Assembly: GCF_001591105.1 (NCBI RefSeq)
Contig: NZ_BCUD01000005.1
Location: forward strand, 62,001 to 126,000
Length of the DNA: 64,000 nt
Origin: Vibrio nereis NBRC 15637
GTDB taxonomy: Bacteria > Pseudomonadota > Gammaproteobacteria > Enterobacterales > Vibrionaceae
Reading direction: 5' to 3'
Shown: piece by piece, positions 1 through 10,134 of the stretch
Layout: every line of letters starts with the position of its first letter
How positions within the stretch are numbered: the stretch's first letter is position 1
Notes under the pieces: model-generated
What the model saw: only the letters and a program-made list of their open reading frames with translations
Database searches by the model: none
Told to the model about the DNA's origin: nothing
Translations under genes and position numbers: made by a program

Positions 1-817
1 TCGTACCCATTGCAAGGCCCGCACCGTTAACCATACAGCCAACGTTACCATCTAGTGCTACGTAGTTCAGTTCCCACTGAGCTGCGTGCGCTTCGCGCTC
101 ATCTTCTTGAGATGGATCGTGCATTTCACGTAGCTTAGGCTGACGGTAAAGTGCGTTTGAGTCGATGTTGATCTTGCCGTCAAGACATAGCAGGTTGCCT
201 TCGCCAGTGATCACAAGCGGGTTGATCTCTAGTAGAGCAAGGTCGTACTGAGCGAACATAGTGCCAAGACCCATAAAGATCTTAACGAATTGTTTGATTT
301 GGTCGCCTTCAAGACCAAGTTTGAATGCAAGCTCGCGACCTTGGTAAGCTTGTGGGCCTACGAGTGGGTCGATTGCTGCTTTGTGGATTAGCTCCGGCGT
401 TTCTTCCGCAACTTTTTCAATTTCCACACCACCTTCTGTCGAAGCCATGAAAACAATCTTACGGCTAGCACGGTCAACAACCGCACCTAGGTATAGTTCG
501 TTAGCAATGTTTGAAGCTTCTTCAACAAGGATTTTTGTTACTGGCTGACCGTTAGCGTCCGTTTGGTAAGTTACTAGATTTTTACCTAGCCACTTTTGTG
601 CAAATTCTTTTACGCCGTCTTTAGTGTCGTGAAGTTCAACACCACCCGCTTTACCGCGTCCACCAGCGTGAACCTGACATTTGACTACTTTCTTTTCAGT
701 AGTGATGCGGCCAGCAGCTTCAAAAGCTTCTTGTGGCGTATCACATGCGTAGCCTTCCGGCACAGGCAATCCGAATTCTGCAAACAGCTGTTTGGCTTGG
801 TATTCATGCAAATTCAT
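1..817 (-). CDS. sucC: Succinyl-CoA synthetase beta subunit, 3' end missing
   Basis: This is the ADP-forming succinate-CoA ligase beta subunit, the substrate-level phosphorylation step of the TCA cycle. It works as a heterotetramer with SucD. The ATG at 815-817 opens [16 protein letters not shown], the family's standard start, and an ATP-grasp domain follows with [15 protein letters not shown] at about residues 44-58. About 272 of the roughly 388 expected codons are visible before the window edge, so the gene is truncated by the window and not by mutation. sucD should lie just beyond the left edge. It is the last visible gene of the leftward sdh-suc cluster, 193 bp after sucB with a hairpin in the gap. 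Confidence 0.96.
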   Translation of the reverse strand, partial: MNLHEYQAKQLFAEFGLPVPEGYACDTPQEAFEAAGRITTEKKVVKCQVHAGGRGKAGGVELHDTKDGVKEFAQKWLGKNLVTYQTDANGQPVTKILVEEASNIANELYLGAVVDRASRKIVFMASTEGGVEIEKVAEETPELIHKAAIDPLVGPQAYQGRELAFKLGLEGDQIKQFVKIFMGLGTMFAQYDLALLEINPLVITGEGNLLCLDGKINIDSNALYRQPKLREMHDPSQEDEREAHAAQWELNYVALDGNVGCMVNGAGLAMGT

Positions 818-971
818 TTTGATATTCCGTTTGTTTTTCCCTTAAGGGATTTATTATGTCCATAACGTTGCAGCGGTAACTGCGTGTACGTCTGTAGGGT
901 GCTTCTCAAATAAGTCAATGTAGACTCAAATGAAGGCCAGACGTTGAGCAGTCTAGCCCTGGGAATTTTTG

Positions 972-1000
972 ACGTCTAGCCAACGTGGTTAGCTAGACGT
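972..1000. other. Hairpin between sucB and sucC
   Basis: Two 13-base arms (972-984 and 988-1000) are inverted repeats with one mismatch and a 3-base loop. The hairpin begins 11 bases past the sucB stop. No clear T-tract follows it on the minus strand, so an mRNA-processing or stabilising hairpin is more likely than a full terminator. The role is inferred. Confidence 0.6.
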
Positions 1001-1010
1001 TTTAGCGATA

Positions 1011-2210
1011 TTAAACGTCTAATAGCAGACGTGCTGGATCTTCTAGTAGCTCTTTAATCGTTACTAGGAAGCCCACTGACTCACGACCATCGATTAAACG
1101 GTGATCGTAAGATAGCGCTAGATACATCATTGGCAATACTTCAACTTTGCCATCTACTGCCATTGGACGCTCTTGGATCTTGTGCATACCAAGAATCGCT
1201 GATTGTGGCGGGTTGATGATTGGCGTAGACATTAGAGAGCCAAAAACACCACCGTTAGTGATAGTGAAGTTGCCGCCCATTAGCTCGTCTACGGTTAGCT
1301 TGCCGTCACGACCTTTGATCGCTAGCTCTTTGATGCCTTTCTCGATGTCAGCGAAACCTAGCGTGTCACAGTCTTTTAGTACTGGTGTTACTAGACCACG
1401 TGGCGTAGATACCGCCATGCTGATGTCGAAGTAGTTGTGGTAAACAATGTCATCGCCATCGATAGACGCGTTTACTTCTGGGTAACGTTTCAGTGCTTCA
1501 GTTACTGCTTTCACGTAGAAAGACATAAAGCCCAAGCGGATACCGTGACGCTCTTCGAACTGGTCTTTGTACTGCTTACGAAGATCCATGATTGGCTTCA
1601 TGTTAACTTCGTTAAATGTCGTTAGCATTGCAGTATTGTTCTTCGCTTCAAGCAGACGGTTAGCCACTGTCTTGCGTAGACGAGTCATTGGAACACGCTT
1701 CTGGCTACGAGCTGCTGCAGGCGCTTCAACTACTGGAGCCTCTGCTTTAGCTGGCGCTTTCACTAGGTGTGACTCGATATCTTCACGAGTAATACGACCA
1801 CCGACACCTGTGCCTTTCACTTGGCTCGCCTCAAGGCCGTGCTCAGCTAGAAGACGACGAACAGCTGGGCTTAGTGCGTCATTAGTTTCTTCTGTTAGCG
1901 CTGCTTTGTGGCGTTTGTCTGGAGAAGCTTCTGTACCTTCAGTCTTGTCTGTCGTCGGTTCACCCGCAACTGCACCAGGCTTAAGTTTCGCTAGAAGCTG
2001 TTTAGAAAGTACTGTCGCACCCTCTTCTTCTGTGATTGCTTCAAGTACACCTGCTTCTGGAGCTGGTACTTCTAGAACCACTTTATCTGTTTCGATATCA
2101 ACCAGTACCTCATCACGCTCTACTGCTTCGCCTGGTTGTTTGTGCCATGTTGCTACCGTTGCATCTGCAACCGATTCAGGTAGATCTGGAACCAGAATTT
2201 CAATTGTCAT
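1011..2210 (-). CDS. sucB: 2-oxoglutarate dehydrogenase E2, dihydrolipoamide succinyltransferase
   Basis: E2 core of the 2-oxoglutarate dehydrogenase complex, which transfers the succinyl group to CoA. Domain order is visible: one lipoyl domain (residues 1-80) with the lipoylated lysine in [10 protein letters not shown] at about K43; an acidic and alanine-rich linker; the peripheral subunit-binding domain at about 111-150; and the catalytic domain ending in [11 protein letters not shown], with His about 370 and Asp about 374. At 399 aa it has the usual length for an E2 with one lipoyl domain. It lies 28 bp after sucA in the same operon. Confidence 0.97.
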   Translation of the reverse strand: MTIEILVPDLPESVADATVATWHKQPGEAVERDEVLVDIETDKVVLEVPAPEAGVLEAITEEEGATVLSKQLLAKLKPGAVAGEPTTDKTEGTEASPDKRHKAALTEETNDALSPAVRRLLAEHGLEASQVKGTGVGGRITREDIESHLVKAPAKAEAPVVEAPAAARSQKRVPMTRLRKTVANRLLEAKNNTAMLTTFNEVNMKPIMDLRKQYKDQFEERHGIRLGFMSFYVKAVTEALKRYPEVNASIDGDDIVYHNYFDISMAVSTPRGLVTPVLKDCDTLGFADIEKGIKELAIKGRDGKLTVDELMGGNFTITNGGVFGSLMSTPIINPPQSAILGMHKIQERPMAVDGKVEVLPMMYLALSYDHRLIDGRESVGFLVTIKELLEDPARLLLDV

Positions 2211-2238
2211 ATCTGTTTCTTCCTTTAACTTCTAGTTC

Positions 2239-5064
2239 TTAGTCTGAAGTTTTTGTATTCACGGTTAGTGCGTCTTCAACTAACGCTTTCTGTTGTTTCA
2301 AGTGTACTGACATGTAGCCTACTGCAGGCGATGCTGATGCTGGACGACCAGCATATTTGAGGTCAGCACCTGCTGGAATTGCAGCACGGAAATTGTGCTG
2401 GCTACAGTACCAAGCACCTTGGTTTTGAGGCTCTTCCTGACACCAAACGAAATCTTCAACATTGGTGTATTGCTCAATCGCTGCTTTAACGTCTTCCATC
2501 GGGAATGGGTATAGCTGCTCGATACGAACAATCGCCACATCGCCTTGTTCGTTGTTACGACGCTGCTCTAGAAGGTCGAAATAAACCTTACCCGAACAGA
2601 ACACAACGCGTTTCACTTTCGCAGGATCCAAGTTATCCACTTCAGGGATTGCAGGTTGGAAAGTGCCTTCTGCCAGTTCTTCAAGTGAAGAAGTACACAG
2701 AGGATGACGTAGTAACGATTTAGGAGACATCACCACAAGTGGACGACGCATCGGTCGCACAACTTGACGACGAATCATGTGATAAACCTGTGCAGGCGTT
2801 GACGGTACAACCACTTGCATATTTTGTTCAGCACACAATTGTAGGTAACGCTCTAGACGTGCAGAAGAGTGCTCAGGGCCTTGACCTTCATAACCATGCG
2901 GTAGAAGCATCGTCAAGCCGCATAAGCGAGCCCACTTTTGTTCACCAGAAGAGATAAACTGGTCAATCACAACCTGTGCGCCGTTGGCAAAATCACCAAA
3001 TTGTGCTTCCCAAAGCGTTAGGCCTCCAGGCTCAGCAGTTGCGTAGCCGTACTCAAAGGCCAGTACAGCTTCTTCAGACAACACTGAGTCAAAGACTTGG
3101 AAAGGGCCTTGTTTATCGTGAATATTCGCGAGAGGAACATAAACACTTGCGTCGTTTTGGTTATGCAGTACTGAGTGACGGTGGAAGAAAGTACCACGAC
3201 CCGAGTCTTGACCAGAGATACGGATACGTTTTCCGTCATCGACAAGCGTTGCATAAGCAAGTGTTTCAGCCATACCCCAGTCAATCGCCTTCTCACCGCT
3301 CAGCATCGACATACGATCGTTATAAAGCTTGTTTACGCGGCTTTGAAGCTTATGGCTATCAGGGTACTGACAAACGCGTGAACCTAATTCGAGTAGACGC
3401 TCTTTATCAAACTGGCTTTCCCATTCAGAATCCCAGTCGTGACCTAGGTATGGTGACCAATCAACAGAGTGCATGGCCATCGGGCGCCACTCTTTCACCA
3501 CAACTTCACCATGATCAAGAGCATCACGATACTCATTAACAAGCTGAGTTGCGGTATCAATACCAAGTACATCGCGCTCAATCAACACGTCGGCGTATAG
3601 CTTACGTGGCGTCGGGTGCTTCTTGATTTTTTGGTACATCAGAGGCTGAGTCGCATTTGGCTCATCCGCTTCGTTGTGACCATGACGGCGGTAACATACC
3701 AAGTCAATCACTACATCGCGCTTAAATTCGTTGCGATAGTCCAGTGCGATTCGAGTTACGAAGGCAACCGCTTCTGGATCGTCAGCGTTAACGTGGAAAA
3801 TTGGTGCCTGTACCATCTTAGCGATATCGGTACAGTACATGGTTGAACGCGTATCACGTGGGTTCGAGGTTGTAAAACCAACTTGGTTGTTTACAACGAT
3901 ACGAACGGTACCACCTACTTCGAAGCCTCGGGCTTGAGACATGTTAAATGTTTCTGCCACAACACCCTGACCAGCAATCGCTGAGTCACCGTGAATAGTA
4001 ATAGGAAGTACTGTGCTACCATCTGTATCACCCAGACGGTCTTGACGGGCACGGACAGAACCAATAACTACTGGGTTTACAATCTCTAGGTGAGATGGGT
4101 TAAACGCCAGTGCCAAGTGAACATTTCCACCTGGGGTAGCAAAGTCAGCAGAGAAACCTTGGTGGTACTTAACGTCGCCTGTACCCCATGTTTCGTCGTG
4201 CTTGCCTGCAAACTCATCAAACAAGTCTTGTGGCTTTTTACCAAGAACGTTAACCAGCATGTTTAAACGACCACGGTGGGCCATGCCGATAACAACTTCA
4301 CGCATACCACTTGTACCTGCATGACGAATCAGTTCTTTCGTCATCGGAATGAGCGCATCACCACCTTCAAGAGAGAAACGCTTAGCACCCGGGAATTTCG
4401 CACCTAGATAACGCTCTAAACCTTCAGCTGCAGTTAGCTCGTCTAGGAAGGTGTGTTTTTCTTCTTGAGTAAAAGATGGCTGACCCACTACCGATTCAAG
4501 ACGTTGCTGAATCCAACGCTTTTGCTCGGTATCCGTCATGTGCATGTATTCTGCACCAATCGAACCACAGTAGATTTTTTTCAGAGACGAGTAGATGTCT
4601 TTCAGCGGCATCGTTTCTTGACCGATGGCAAAAGAACCTACATTGAAGCTTTCTTCGAGGTCATCTTGGGTAAGATTGTGGAATGCAGGTTCTAGCTCCG
4701 CCACAGTTGGGCGCTGCCATAAACCTAGAGGGTCAAGCTGTGCCGCTTCGTGTCCACGGAAACGGTAAGCATTGATTAATTGAAGTACTTTAACTTGTTT
4801 AGCGTCGACATCTGGATCACTAACTTGGACACTGTAATGCTTTGTTTCTTGAGCGAGTCGTCGGAAGTAGTCACGGACACGCGAATGTGGTTGTTCTGCC
4901 ACTTGTTCTGAAGGTTTAGGTAAACCCTCAAAAACGCGTTTCCACTCCTCACTTACCAGATCGGGATCACTTAGATACAGTTCGTAGAGGTCCTCTACAT
5001 ACGTTGCATTGGCGCCAGCCAAGTGTGAAGACTCGAGCCATGCCTTCATCACGCCGTTGTGCAT
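2239..5064 (-). CDS. sucA: 2-oxoglutarate dehydrogenase E1
   Basis: Thiamine-diphosphate-dependent E1 that decarboxylates 2-oxoglutarate and succinylates the lipoyl group of SucB. At 941 aa it is close to the 933 aa E. coli protein. The E1 signature HRGRLNML is at 263-270 and HGDSAIAGQG at 358-367, and the transketolase-like pyrimidine-binding domain fills the C-terminal third. The start at 5062-5064 has AAGGG about five bases upstream. Met6 is a weaker alternative start. It lies 96 bp after sdhB, so sdh and suc form one leftward TCA cluster as in enterobacteria. Confidence 0.97.
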   Translation of the reverse strand: MHNGVMKAWLESSHLAGANATYVEDLYELYLSDPDLVSEEWKRVFEGLPKPSEQVAEQPHSRVRDYFRRLAQETKHYSVQVSDPDVDAKQVKVLQLINAYRFRGHEAAQLDPLGLWQRPTVAELEPAFHNLTQDDLEESFNVGSFAIGQETMPLKDIYSSLKKIYCGSIGAEYMHMTDTEQKRWIQQRLESVVGQPSFTQEEKHTFLDELTAAEGLERYLGAKFPGAKRFSLEGGDALIPMTKELIRHAGTSGMREVVIGMAHRGRLNMLVNVLGKKPQDLFDEFAGKHDETWGTGDVKYHQGFSADFATPGGNVHLALAFNPSHLEIVNPVVIGSVRARQDRLGDTDGSTVLPITIHGDSAIAGQGVVAETFNMSQARGFEVGGTVRIVVNNQVGFTTSNPRDTRSTMYCTDIAKMVQAPIFHVNADDPEAVAFVTRIALDYRNEFKRDVVIDLVCYRRHGHNEADEPNATQPLMYQKIKKHPTPRKLYADVLIERDVLGIDTATQLVNEYRDALDHGEVVVKEWRPMAMHSVDWSPYLGHDWDSEWESQFDKERLLELGSRVCQYPDSHKLQSRVNKLYNDRMSMLSGEKAIDWGMAETLAYATLVDDGKRIRISGQDSGRGTFFHRHSVLHNQNDASVYVPLANIHDKQGPFQVFDSVLSEEAVLAFEYGYATAEPGGLTLWEAQFGDFANGAQVVIDQFISSGEQKWARLCGLTMLLPHGYEGQGPEHSSARLERYLQLCAEQNMQVVVPSTPAQVYHMIRRQVVRPMRRPLVVMSPKSLLRHPLCTSSLEELAEGTFQPAIPEVDNLDPAKVKRVVFCSGKVYFDLLEQRRNNEQGDVAIVRIEQLYPFPMEDVKAAIEQYTNVEDFVWCQEEPQNQGAWYCSQHNFRAAIPAGADLKYAGRPASASPAVGYMSVHLKQQKALVEDALTVNTKTSD

Positions 5065-5121
5065 ATTTTCCCTTAACCAGTAGTTTTCACGTTTGCTTCG
5101 GTCTTTGCCGAGCTATTAAGA

Positions 5122-5145
5122 GCCGGCTACACCATCGTAACCGGC
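5122..5145. other. Hairpin between sdhB and sucA
   Basis: An inverted repeat of nine bases per arm (5122-5130 and 5137-5145, one mismatch) sits in the sdhB-sucA gap. The T-rich flank is on the plus strand, where no gene ends, so it is not a proper terminator for the leftward operon. It may separate sdh from suc mRNA segments. Confidence 0.45.
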
Positions 5146-5160
5146 AATTTTTTATTTCAT

Positions 5161-5871
5161 TTAAACCGAACGATTTACCAGCATGGTCTTAATATGACCA
5201 ATGGCTTTCGTTGGGTTTAGTCCCTTAGGACAAACACTTACACAATTCATGATGCCGTGGCAACGAAAAACGCTAAATGCGTCATCAAGATCTGATAAAC
5301 GTTCGTCTGTAGCAGTATCGCGGCTATCAATTAACCAGCGGTACGCTGCTAGAAGACCAGCGGGACCGATAAATTTATCCGGGTTCCACCAGAATGACGG
5401 ACAAGATGTTGTACAACATGCACACATAATACACTCATACAATCCATCTAAATGTGCGCGCTCATCCGGAGTTTGCAGATTCTCACGAGATGGCGGTAAT
5501 GCACCGTCGTCAATCAAGAATGGCTTCACTTTCGTATAGTTATCGTAGAACTGTGTCATATCAACGATAAGGTCTCGAACAACCGGAAGTCCAGGTAGTG
5601 GACGGATAACGATTTTATCACCCTGCAGCGCAGATAGAGGCGTGATACATGCTAGGCCGTTCTTACCATTCATGTTTAAGCCATCCGAACCACACACACC
5701 TTCACGGCATGAGCGACGGAAAGAGATGCTTGGATCTTGCTCTTTAAGCAGAATCAACGCATCCAATAGCATCATGTCAGAGCCTTCGTCTACTTCTAGC
5801 GTGTAGTCTTTCATGTAAGGCTTTTGGTCGACATCCGGATTGTAGCGGTACAAAGAGAAATTCAGTTTCAT
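5161..5871 (-). CDS. sdhB: Succinate dehydrogenase iron-sulfur subunit
   Basis: Iron-sulfur electron-transfer subunit of respiratory complex II, carrying electrons from SdhA flavin to quinone. The [2Fe-2S] ligands C55, C60, D63 and C75 occupy the same positions as in E. coli SdhB, including the aspartate ligand. The ferredoxin-type segment CIMCACCTTSC (C147-C157) and a later CHGIMNCVSVCP bind the [4Fe-4S] and [3Fe-4S] clusters. Its 236 aa is near the usual 238. It follows sdhA after 18 bp. Confidence 0.98.
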   Translation of the reverse strand: MKLNFSLYRYNPDVDQKPYMKDYTLEVDEGSDMMLLDALILLKEQDPSISFRRSCREGVCGSDGLNMNGKNGLACITPLSALQGDKIVIRPLPGLPVVRDLIVDMTQFYDNYTKVKPFLIDDGALPPSRENLQTPDERAHLDGLYECIMCACCTTSCPSFWWNPDKFIGPAGLLAAYRWLIDSRDTATDERLSDLDDAFSVFRCHGIMNCVSVCPKGLNPTKAIGHIKTMLVNRSV

Positions 5872-5889
5872 AATCTTAGCCTCCTTTCC

Positions 5890-7656
5890 TTAGTACGTAC
5901 GTGCTTTTGGTGGGAACGCTTCACGATGAACAGGTTCCATGTTTACATCGCGCTTCGTCATCGACTCAGTTTCCGGATTGTAGATCGAGTGACATAGCCA
6001 CTGCTCATCGTTACGATCTGGGAAGTCAAAACGAGCATGCGCACCACGGCTTTCTGTACGGTAGTTCGCCGCTACCGCTGTGGCAAATGCTGTTTCCATC
6101 AAGTTTTCTAGTTCCAAACACTCAATACGCTGTGTGTTGAACTCTGTCGACTTGTCTGCAAGGTGTGCGTTATTCAAACGCTCACGAATCACTTTTAGCT
6201 CTTCTAAACCTTTCGCCATTGCATCACCTTCACGGAATACCGAGAAGTTGTTTTGCATACATTGCTGTAGGTCTTTACGAATTTGCGCTGGATCTTCACC
6301 GTCAGTGCTATTTTCCCAGCGGTTGTAACGCTCAAGAGAACGCTCAATGTCAGCGTCTGTTGCTGGTTTAGCGTCAGCTTGCTTAAGAAGCGTTTCACCT
6401 AGGTGTAGGCCTGTTGCACGACCAAATACAACCAAGTCTAGTAGTGAGTTACCACCAAGACGGTTAGCACCGTGAACAGATACCGATGCGATTTCACCAC
6501 AAGCGAATAGGCCTTGGATCTCAACATCAGCGCCGTTCTGATCTTGCTTAATAGCTTGACCTGACACTTGAGTAGGAATACCACCCATCATGTAGTGACA
6601 TGTAGGAATTACTGGAATCGGCTCTTTAACTGGGTCAACGTGTGCAAACGTACGAGATAGCTCACATACACCTGGTAGACGAGATTCAAGTGTCTCTTTA
6701 CCTAGGTGATCCAGTTTTAGTTTAATGTGTGGACCCCAAGGACCATCACAACCACGACCTTCACGGATCTCTATCATCATAGAGCGAGCAACAACGTCAC
6801 GACCAGCAAGATCTTTAGCATTTGGAGCATAACGCTCCATGAAGCGTTCACCGTCTTTGTTTAGTAGGTAACCACCTTCACCACGACAACCTTCAGTCAC
6901 TAGAACACCTGCACCAGCAATACCTGTTGGGTGGAATTGCCACATTTCCATGTCTTGCATTGGTACGCCAGCACGTAGTGCCATACCAACACCATCACCA
7001 GTATTAATGTGCGCATTAGTCGTTGAAGCGTAAATACGGCCTGCTCCACCTGTCGCTAAGATTGTCGCTTTAGATTTAAAGTAACAAACTTCACCGGTTT
7101 CCATGCAAAGTGCAGTACAACCTAAAACAACGCCGTCTTCGTTTTTCACGATATCGAGTGCATACCACTCAGAGAATACGGTTGTTTTATGCTTAATATT
7201 TTGTTGGTAAAGCGTGTGTAATAGCGCGTGACCAGTACGGTCAGCTGCTGCTGCTGTACGCGCTGCTTGTTCGCCACCAAAATTCTTTGACTGACCACCA
7301 AATGGACGTTGGTAAATACTACCATTATCAAAACGAGAAAAAGGAAGGCCCATTTTCTCTAGTTCGATTACCGATTCTGGACCATTCTTACACATGTACT
7401 CGATCGCATCTTGGTCACCGATATAGTCAGAACCTTTAACGGTATCGTACATATGTTGTTCCCAGTGGTCTTCATGCGCATTACCTAGCGCAACTGTAAT
7501 ACCACCTTGAGCAGACACGGTATGCGAGCGAGTTGGGAAAACTTTAGATAGCAAAGCACAAGATAGGCCTTGCTCAGAGATTTGTAGTGCAGCACGCATG
7601 CCTGCACCACCAGCGCCGATTACTACGGCATCAAATTCACGAACTGGAATAGACAC
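5890..7656 (-). CDS. sdhA: Succinate dehydrogenase flavoprotein subunit
   Basis: Catalytic subunit of complex II that oxidises succinate to fumarate. The N-terminal FAD-binding fold shows [16 protein letters not shown] at about 10-25. H45 in [11 protein letters not shown] is the residue that carries covalent FAD in this family. Length, 588 aa, equals E. coli SdhA. The start codon abuts the sdhD stop, consistent with translational coupling. Confidence 0.98.
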   Translation of the reverse strand: MSIPVREFDAVVIGAGGAGMRAALQISEQGLSCALLSKVFPTRSHTVSAQGGITVALGNAHEDHWEQHMYDTVKGSDYIGDQDAIEYMCKNGPESVIELEKMGLPFSRFDNGSIYQRPFGGQSKNFGGEQAARTAAAADRTGHALLHTLYQQNIKHKTTVFSEWYALDIVKNEDGVVLGCTALCMETGEVCYFKSKATILATGGAGRIYASTTNAHINTGDGVGMALRAGVPMQDMEMWQFHPTGIAGAGVLVTEGCRGEGGYLLNKDGERFMERYAPNAKDLAGRDVVARSMMIEIREGRGCDGPWGPHIKLKLDHLGKETLESRLPGVCELSRTFAHVDPVKEPIPVIPTCHYMMGGIPTQVSGQAIKQDQNGADVEIQGLFACGEIASVSVHGANRLGGNSLLDLVVFGRATGLHLGETLLKQADAKPATDADIERSLERYNRWENSTDGEDPAQIRKDLQQCMQNNFSVFREGDAMAKGLEELKVIRERLNNAHLADKSTEFNTQRIECLELENLMETAFATAVAANYRTESRGAHARFDFPDRNDEQWLCHSIYNPETESMTKRDVNMEPVHREAFPPKARTY

Positions 7657-8001
7657 TTACGCACCCCACAAAACAAATAGACCAGAGAAGAAGTAGCCAA
7701 GCAACACAGCAATAACGCCTAGTTGAAGACCGCCACGAAGCATAGCGCACTTGATGTAGTCAGTAAGGACTTGCCATAAACCTATCCACGCATGGATAAG
7801 AACTGAAACTAGCGCCAGCATTGTGAAGACTTTAGTGAAGGTGCCACCAAAGAACTGAGTCCAAGATACGTAAGAAATATCTGTGAAAGCACAAAAGCTC
7901 ACCAGATAGATTGTATAAAGTGTCATGATGATCGCCGTAGCACGAATCAGTAGGAAATCGTGTACACCGTTACGACCAAATGATGAAATATGTTTTACCA
8001 C
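7657..8001 (-). CDS. sdhD: Succinate dehydrogenase membrane anchor, SdhD
   Basis: Small hydrophobic anchor of complex II with three predicted membrane segments, which binds heme b and quinone together with SdhC. The N-terminus (MVKHISSFGRNGVHDFLLIRA) and the C-terminal membrane helix match the family, and 114 aa is the normal length. Its start overlaps the sdhC end by 7 bp and its stop abuts sdhA. Confidence 0.95.
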   Translation of the reverse strand: MVKHISSFGRNGVHDFLLIRATAIIMTLYTIYLVSFCAFTDISYVSWTQFFGGTFTKVFTMLALVSVLIHAWIGLWQVLTDYIKCAMLRGGLQLGVIAVLLGYFFSGLFVLWGA

Positions 8002-8387
8002 ACCAAAACCCCCGCTAGTAGTGACAGAACGGCTGTCGCTGCGAATGCAACCTTAGCGCTCATCGCGCCAGATTCCAGCTCTTCAAAATGACCTAGATCC
8101 ATCAGGAGGTGACGAATACCACCAGCAATATGGTAGGCCAAAGCCGTTAGGATGCCCCACAAGATAAACTTCACGAAAAATCCATCGACAATATCGACAG
8201 CTTGCGCGAAACCTACCGGAGAGGTTAAGGAAATGGATAGTAACCAAAGCAAAATTCCGACCGCCACAAACGTAATTACACCGGATACACGGTGCAAGAT
8301 AGATGCGATTGCTGTGATCGGAAAGCGAATGGTCTGTAAATCTAAATTAACAGGTCTTGACTTTCTTTCTTTCACGGGCTTGCTCAC
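7995..8387 (-). CDS. sdhC: Succinate dehydrogenase cytochrome b556 subunit
   Basis: Membrane cytochrome subunit of complex II and first gene of sdhCDAB-sucABC. It shows the family segment SILHRVSGV near residue 35, which contributes to the quinone site, and HIAGGIRHLLMD at about 85, whose His is the expected heme ligand. There are three hydrophobic helices in 130 aa. The upstream region carries ArcA-like repeats listed separately. Confidence 0.96.
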   Translation of the reverse strand: MSKPVKERKSRPVNLDLQTIRFPITAIASILHRVSGVITFVAVGILLWLLSISLTSPVGFAQAVDIVDGFFVKFILWGILTALAYHIAGGIRHLLMDLGHFEELESGAMSAKVAFAATAVLSLLAGVLVW

Positions 8388-8443
8388 TCAGCTCCATTGA
8401 GCATTTATTGTTATGAACGAATTTTGGTTGCAAACCAACAAAA

Positions 8444-8467
8444 GTTAACACTTATTTAACATTTAAC
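8444..8467 (-). promoter_or_regulatory. Candidate ArcA site upstream of sdhC
   Basis: On the minus strand three GTTAA repeats begin at 8467, 8460 and 8449. The last two are 11 bp apart, the spacing of ArcA direct repeats. They end 57 bp before the sdhC start. ArcA is known to repress sdh in the absence of oxygen in gammaproteobacteria. The repeats are seen; the regulator is inferred. The rest of the 394-bp sdhC-gltA gap is AT-rich promoter DNA with no gene. Confidence 0.5.
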
Positions 8468-8701
8468 ACCTAAAAACTGCCAAGTATTTTGTAAAATATT
8501 TGTTAACAACAAGGATTAAAACGACACCTCACTTTTGTTTCAAGCCTTGAATTTATTAGGTTTCCACCAAAATTTACTGCGCCACTATACGGCTGGCAAC
8601 ATTCTAATACAATTGATGTAACAATTTTTGCTACACAGGGCAGGTTTTTAGAGTTACGTGTTCAAAAAATCATAACAAGTGCACACATCAGAGGAGATAA
8701 A

Positions 8702-8730
8702 TTGACTTTGATAACGAATGCACGTACAAA
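8702..8730 (+). promoter_or_regulatory. Candidate sigma-70 promoter of gltA
   Basis: TTGACT at 8702-8707 and TACAAA at 8725-8730 are separated by 17 bp, which would start transcription near 8737. A strong AAGGAG ribosome site lies at 8770-8775, just before the gltA ATG. Confidence 0.5.
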
Positions 8731-8781
8731 AATGTCACACAAACATCCTGGACGGATTAATAATAAACAAAGGAGATTGTT

Positions 8782-10071
8782 ATGGCGGATAAGAAAGCGA
8801 CCCTTCATGTTGAAGGCCAAGCGCCAATCGAACTGCCAATTATGGAAGGTGCTCTAGGCACGCCTGTAATTGACGTTCGAACACTGGGAGCAAACGGATT
8901 TTTCACTTTTGACCCAGGTTTTCTTGCCACTGCATCTTGTGAATCTCAAATCACCTACATCGACGGTGGTAAAGGTATTCTACTACACCGCGGTTACCCG
9001 ATTGATCAGCTAGCCAATAACGCTGATTACTTAGAAGTTTGTTACATCCTTCTTTATGGTGAAGCCCCTACTCGTGAGCAATACGAGCAATTCAAAGTTA
9101 CTGTAACTCGTCACACTATGGTGCATGAGCAAATCGCAAGCTTTTTCCACGGCTTCCGTCGCGATGCTCACCCAATGGCAGTTATGTGTGGCGTAGTTGG
9201 TGCACTTGCAGCGTTCTACCACGACTCACTCGACATCCACAATGATGAGCACCGTGAAATTGCTGCTTACCGACTACTATCTAAGATGCCTACTTTGGCG
9301 GCCATGTGTTACAAATACTCTGTAGGCCAGCCATTTATTTACCCAAGAAACGATTTAAGCTACGCAGAAAACTACCTGCACATGATGTTTGCTAATCCAT
9401 GTGAAGAGTACGAAGTAAACCCTGTTGTTGCACGCGCAATGGACAAAATCTTTACTCTACACGCGGATCACGAACAGAACGCATCAACCTCTACAGTTCG
9501 TCTTGCTGGTTCATCTGGCGCGAACCCATTCGCATGTATTGCCGCGGGTATCGCATCCCTATGGGGCCCAGCGCACGGCGGTGCTAACGAAGCATGTCTG
9601 AAGATGTTGGAAGAGATTGGTAGTGTTGAAAACATTCCAGAATACGTTAAACGTGCAAAAGATAAAGATGATCCATTCCGCCTGATGGGCTTTGGTCACC
9701 GCGTTTACAAAAACTACGACCCACGTGCAACAGTAATGCGCGAAACATGCCACGAAGTATTGAAAGAGCTGAATATCAACGATCCACTGCTTGACGTAGC
9801 GATGGAACTTGAACGTATTGCTCTGTCTGATGAATACTTTGTATCGAAGAAACTTTACCCGAACGTAGACTTCTACTCAGGTATCATCCTTAAAGCGATT
9901 GGTATCCCTGTTTCTATGTTTACGGTTATCTTCGCGATTTCACGTACTATCGGTTGGATTGCTCACTGGAACGAAATGCACAGTGACCCACTAAACCGCA
10001 TTGGCCGTCCTCGTCAGCTATACACTGGTGAAGAACAGCGTGACTTCAAACCAATGCATGAGCGCGAGTAA
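8782..10071 (+). CDS. gltA: Type II citrate synthase
   Basis: Condenses acetyl-CoA and oxaloacetate to citrate, the entry step of the TCA cycle. The catalytic triad is visible: H265 in WGPAHGG, H306 in [13 protein letters not shown] and D363 in PNVDFYSG, at positions matching E. coli numbering. At 429 aa with an extended N-terminal domain it is the hexameric, NADH-sensitive type II form. It is divergent from sdhC across a 394-bp control region, so the TCA genes can be co-regulated, and it ends at a strong terminator. Confidence 0.98.
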   Translation: MADKKATLHVEGQAPIELPIMEGALGTPVIDVRTLGANGFFTFDPGFLATASCESQITYIDGGKGILLHRGYPIDQLANNADYLEVCYILLYGEAPTREQYEQFKVTVTRHTMVHEQIASFFHGFRRDAHPMAVMCGVVGALAAFYHDSLDIHNDEHREIAAYRLLSKMPTLAAMCYKYSVGQPFIYPRNDLSYAENYLHMMFANPCEEYEVNPVVARAMDKIFTLHADHEQNASTSTVRLAGSSGANPFACIAAGIASLWGPAHGGANEACLKMLEEIGSVENIPEYVKRAKDKDDPFRLMGFGHRVYKNYDPRATVMRETCHEVLKELNINDPLLDVAMELERIALSDEYFVSKKLYPNVDFYSGIILKAIGIPVSMFTVIFAISRTIGWIAHWNEMHSDPLNRIGRPRQLYTGEEQRDFKPMHERE

Positions 10072-10090
10072 CTACGTCCTCATAAACTAA

Positions 10091-10123
10091 AAAGGTTGGC
10101 CAATGTGCCAACCTTTCTTTTTT
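10091..10123. terminator. Bidirectional terminator of gltA and ybgI
   Basis: Perfect 10-bp arms (10091-10100 and 10107-10116) with a 6-base loop. T-rich tracts flank both sides, serving the convergent gltA and ybgI genes. Confidence 0.9.
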
Positions 10124-10134
10124 ATTACAGACTA

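Noticed and set aside
1567..2235. 222-codon open frame on the plus strand
   Set aside because: It lies wholly antisense to sucB, whose catalytic and lipoyl motifs are intact. The predicted Ser/Arg/Thr-rich product has no family.
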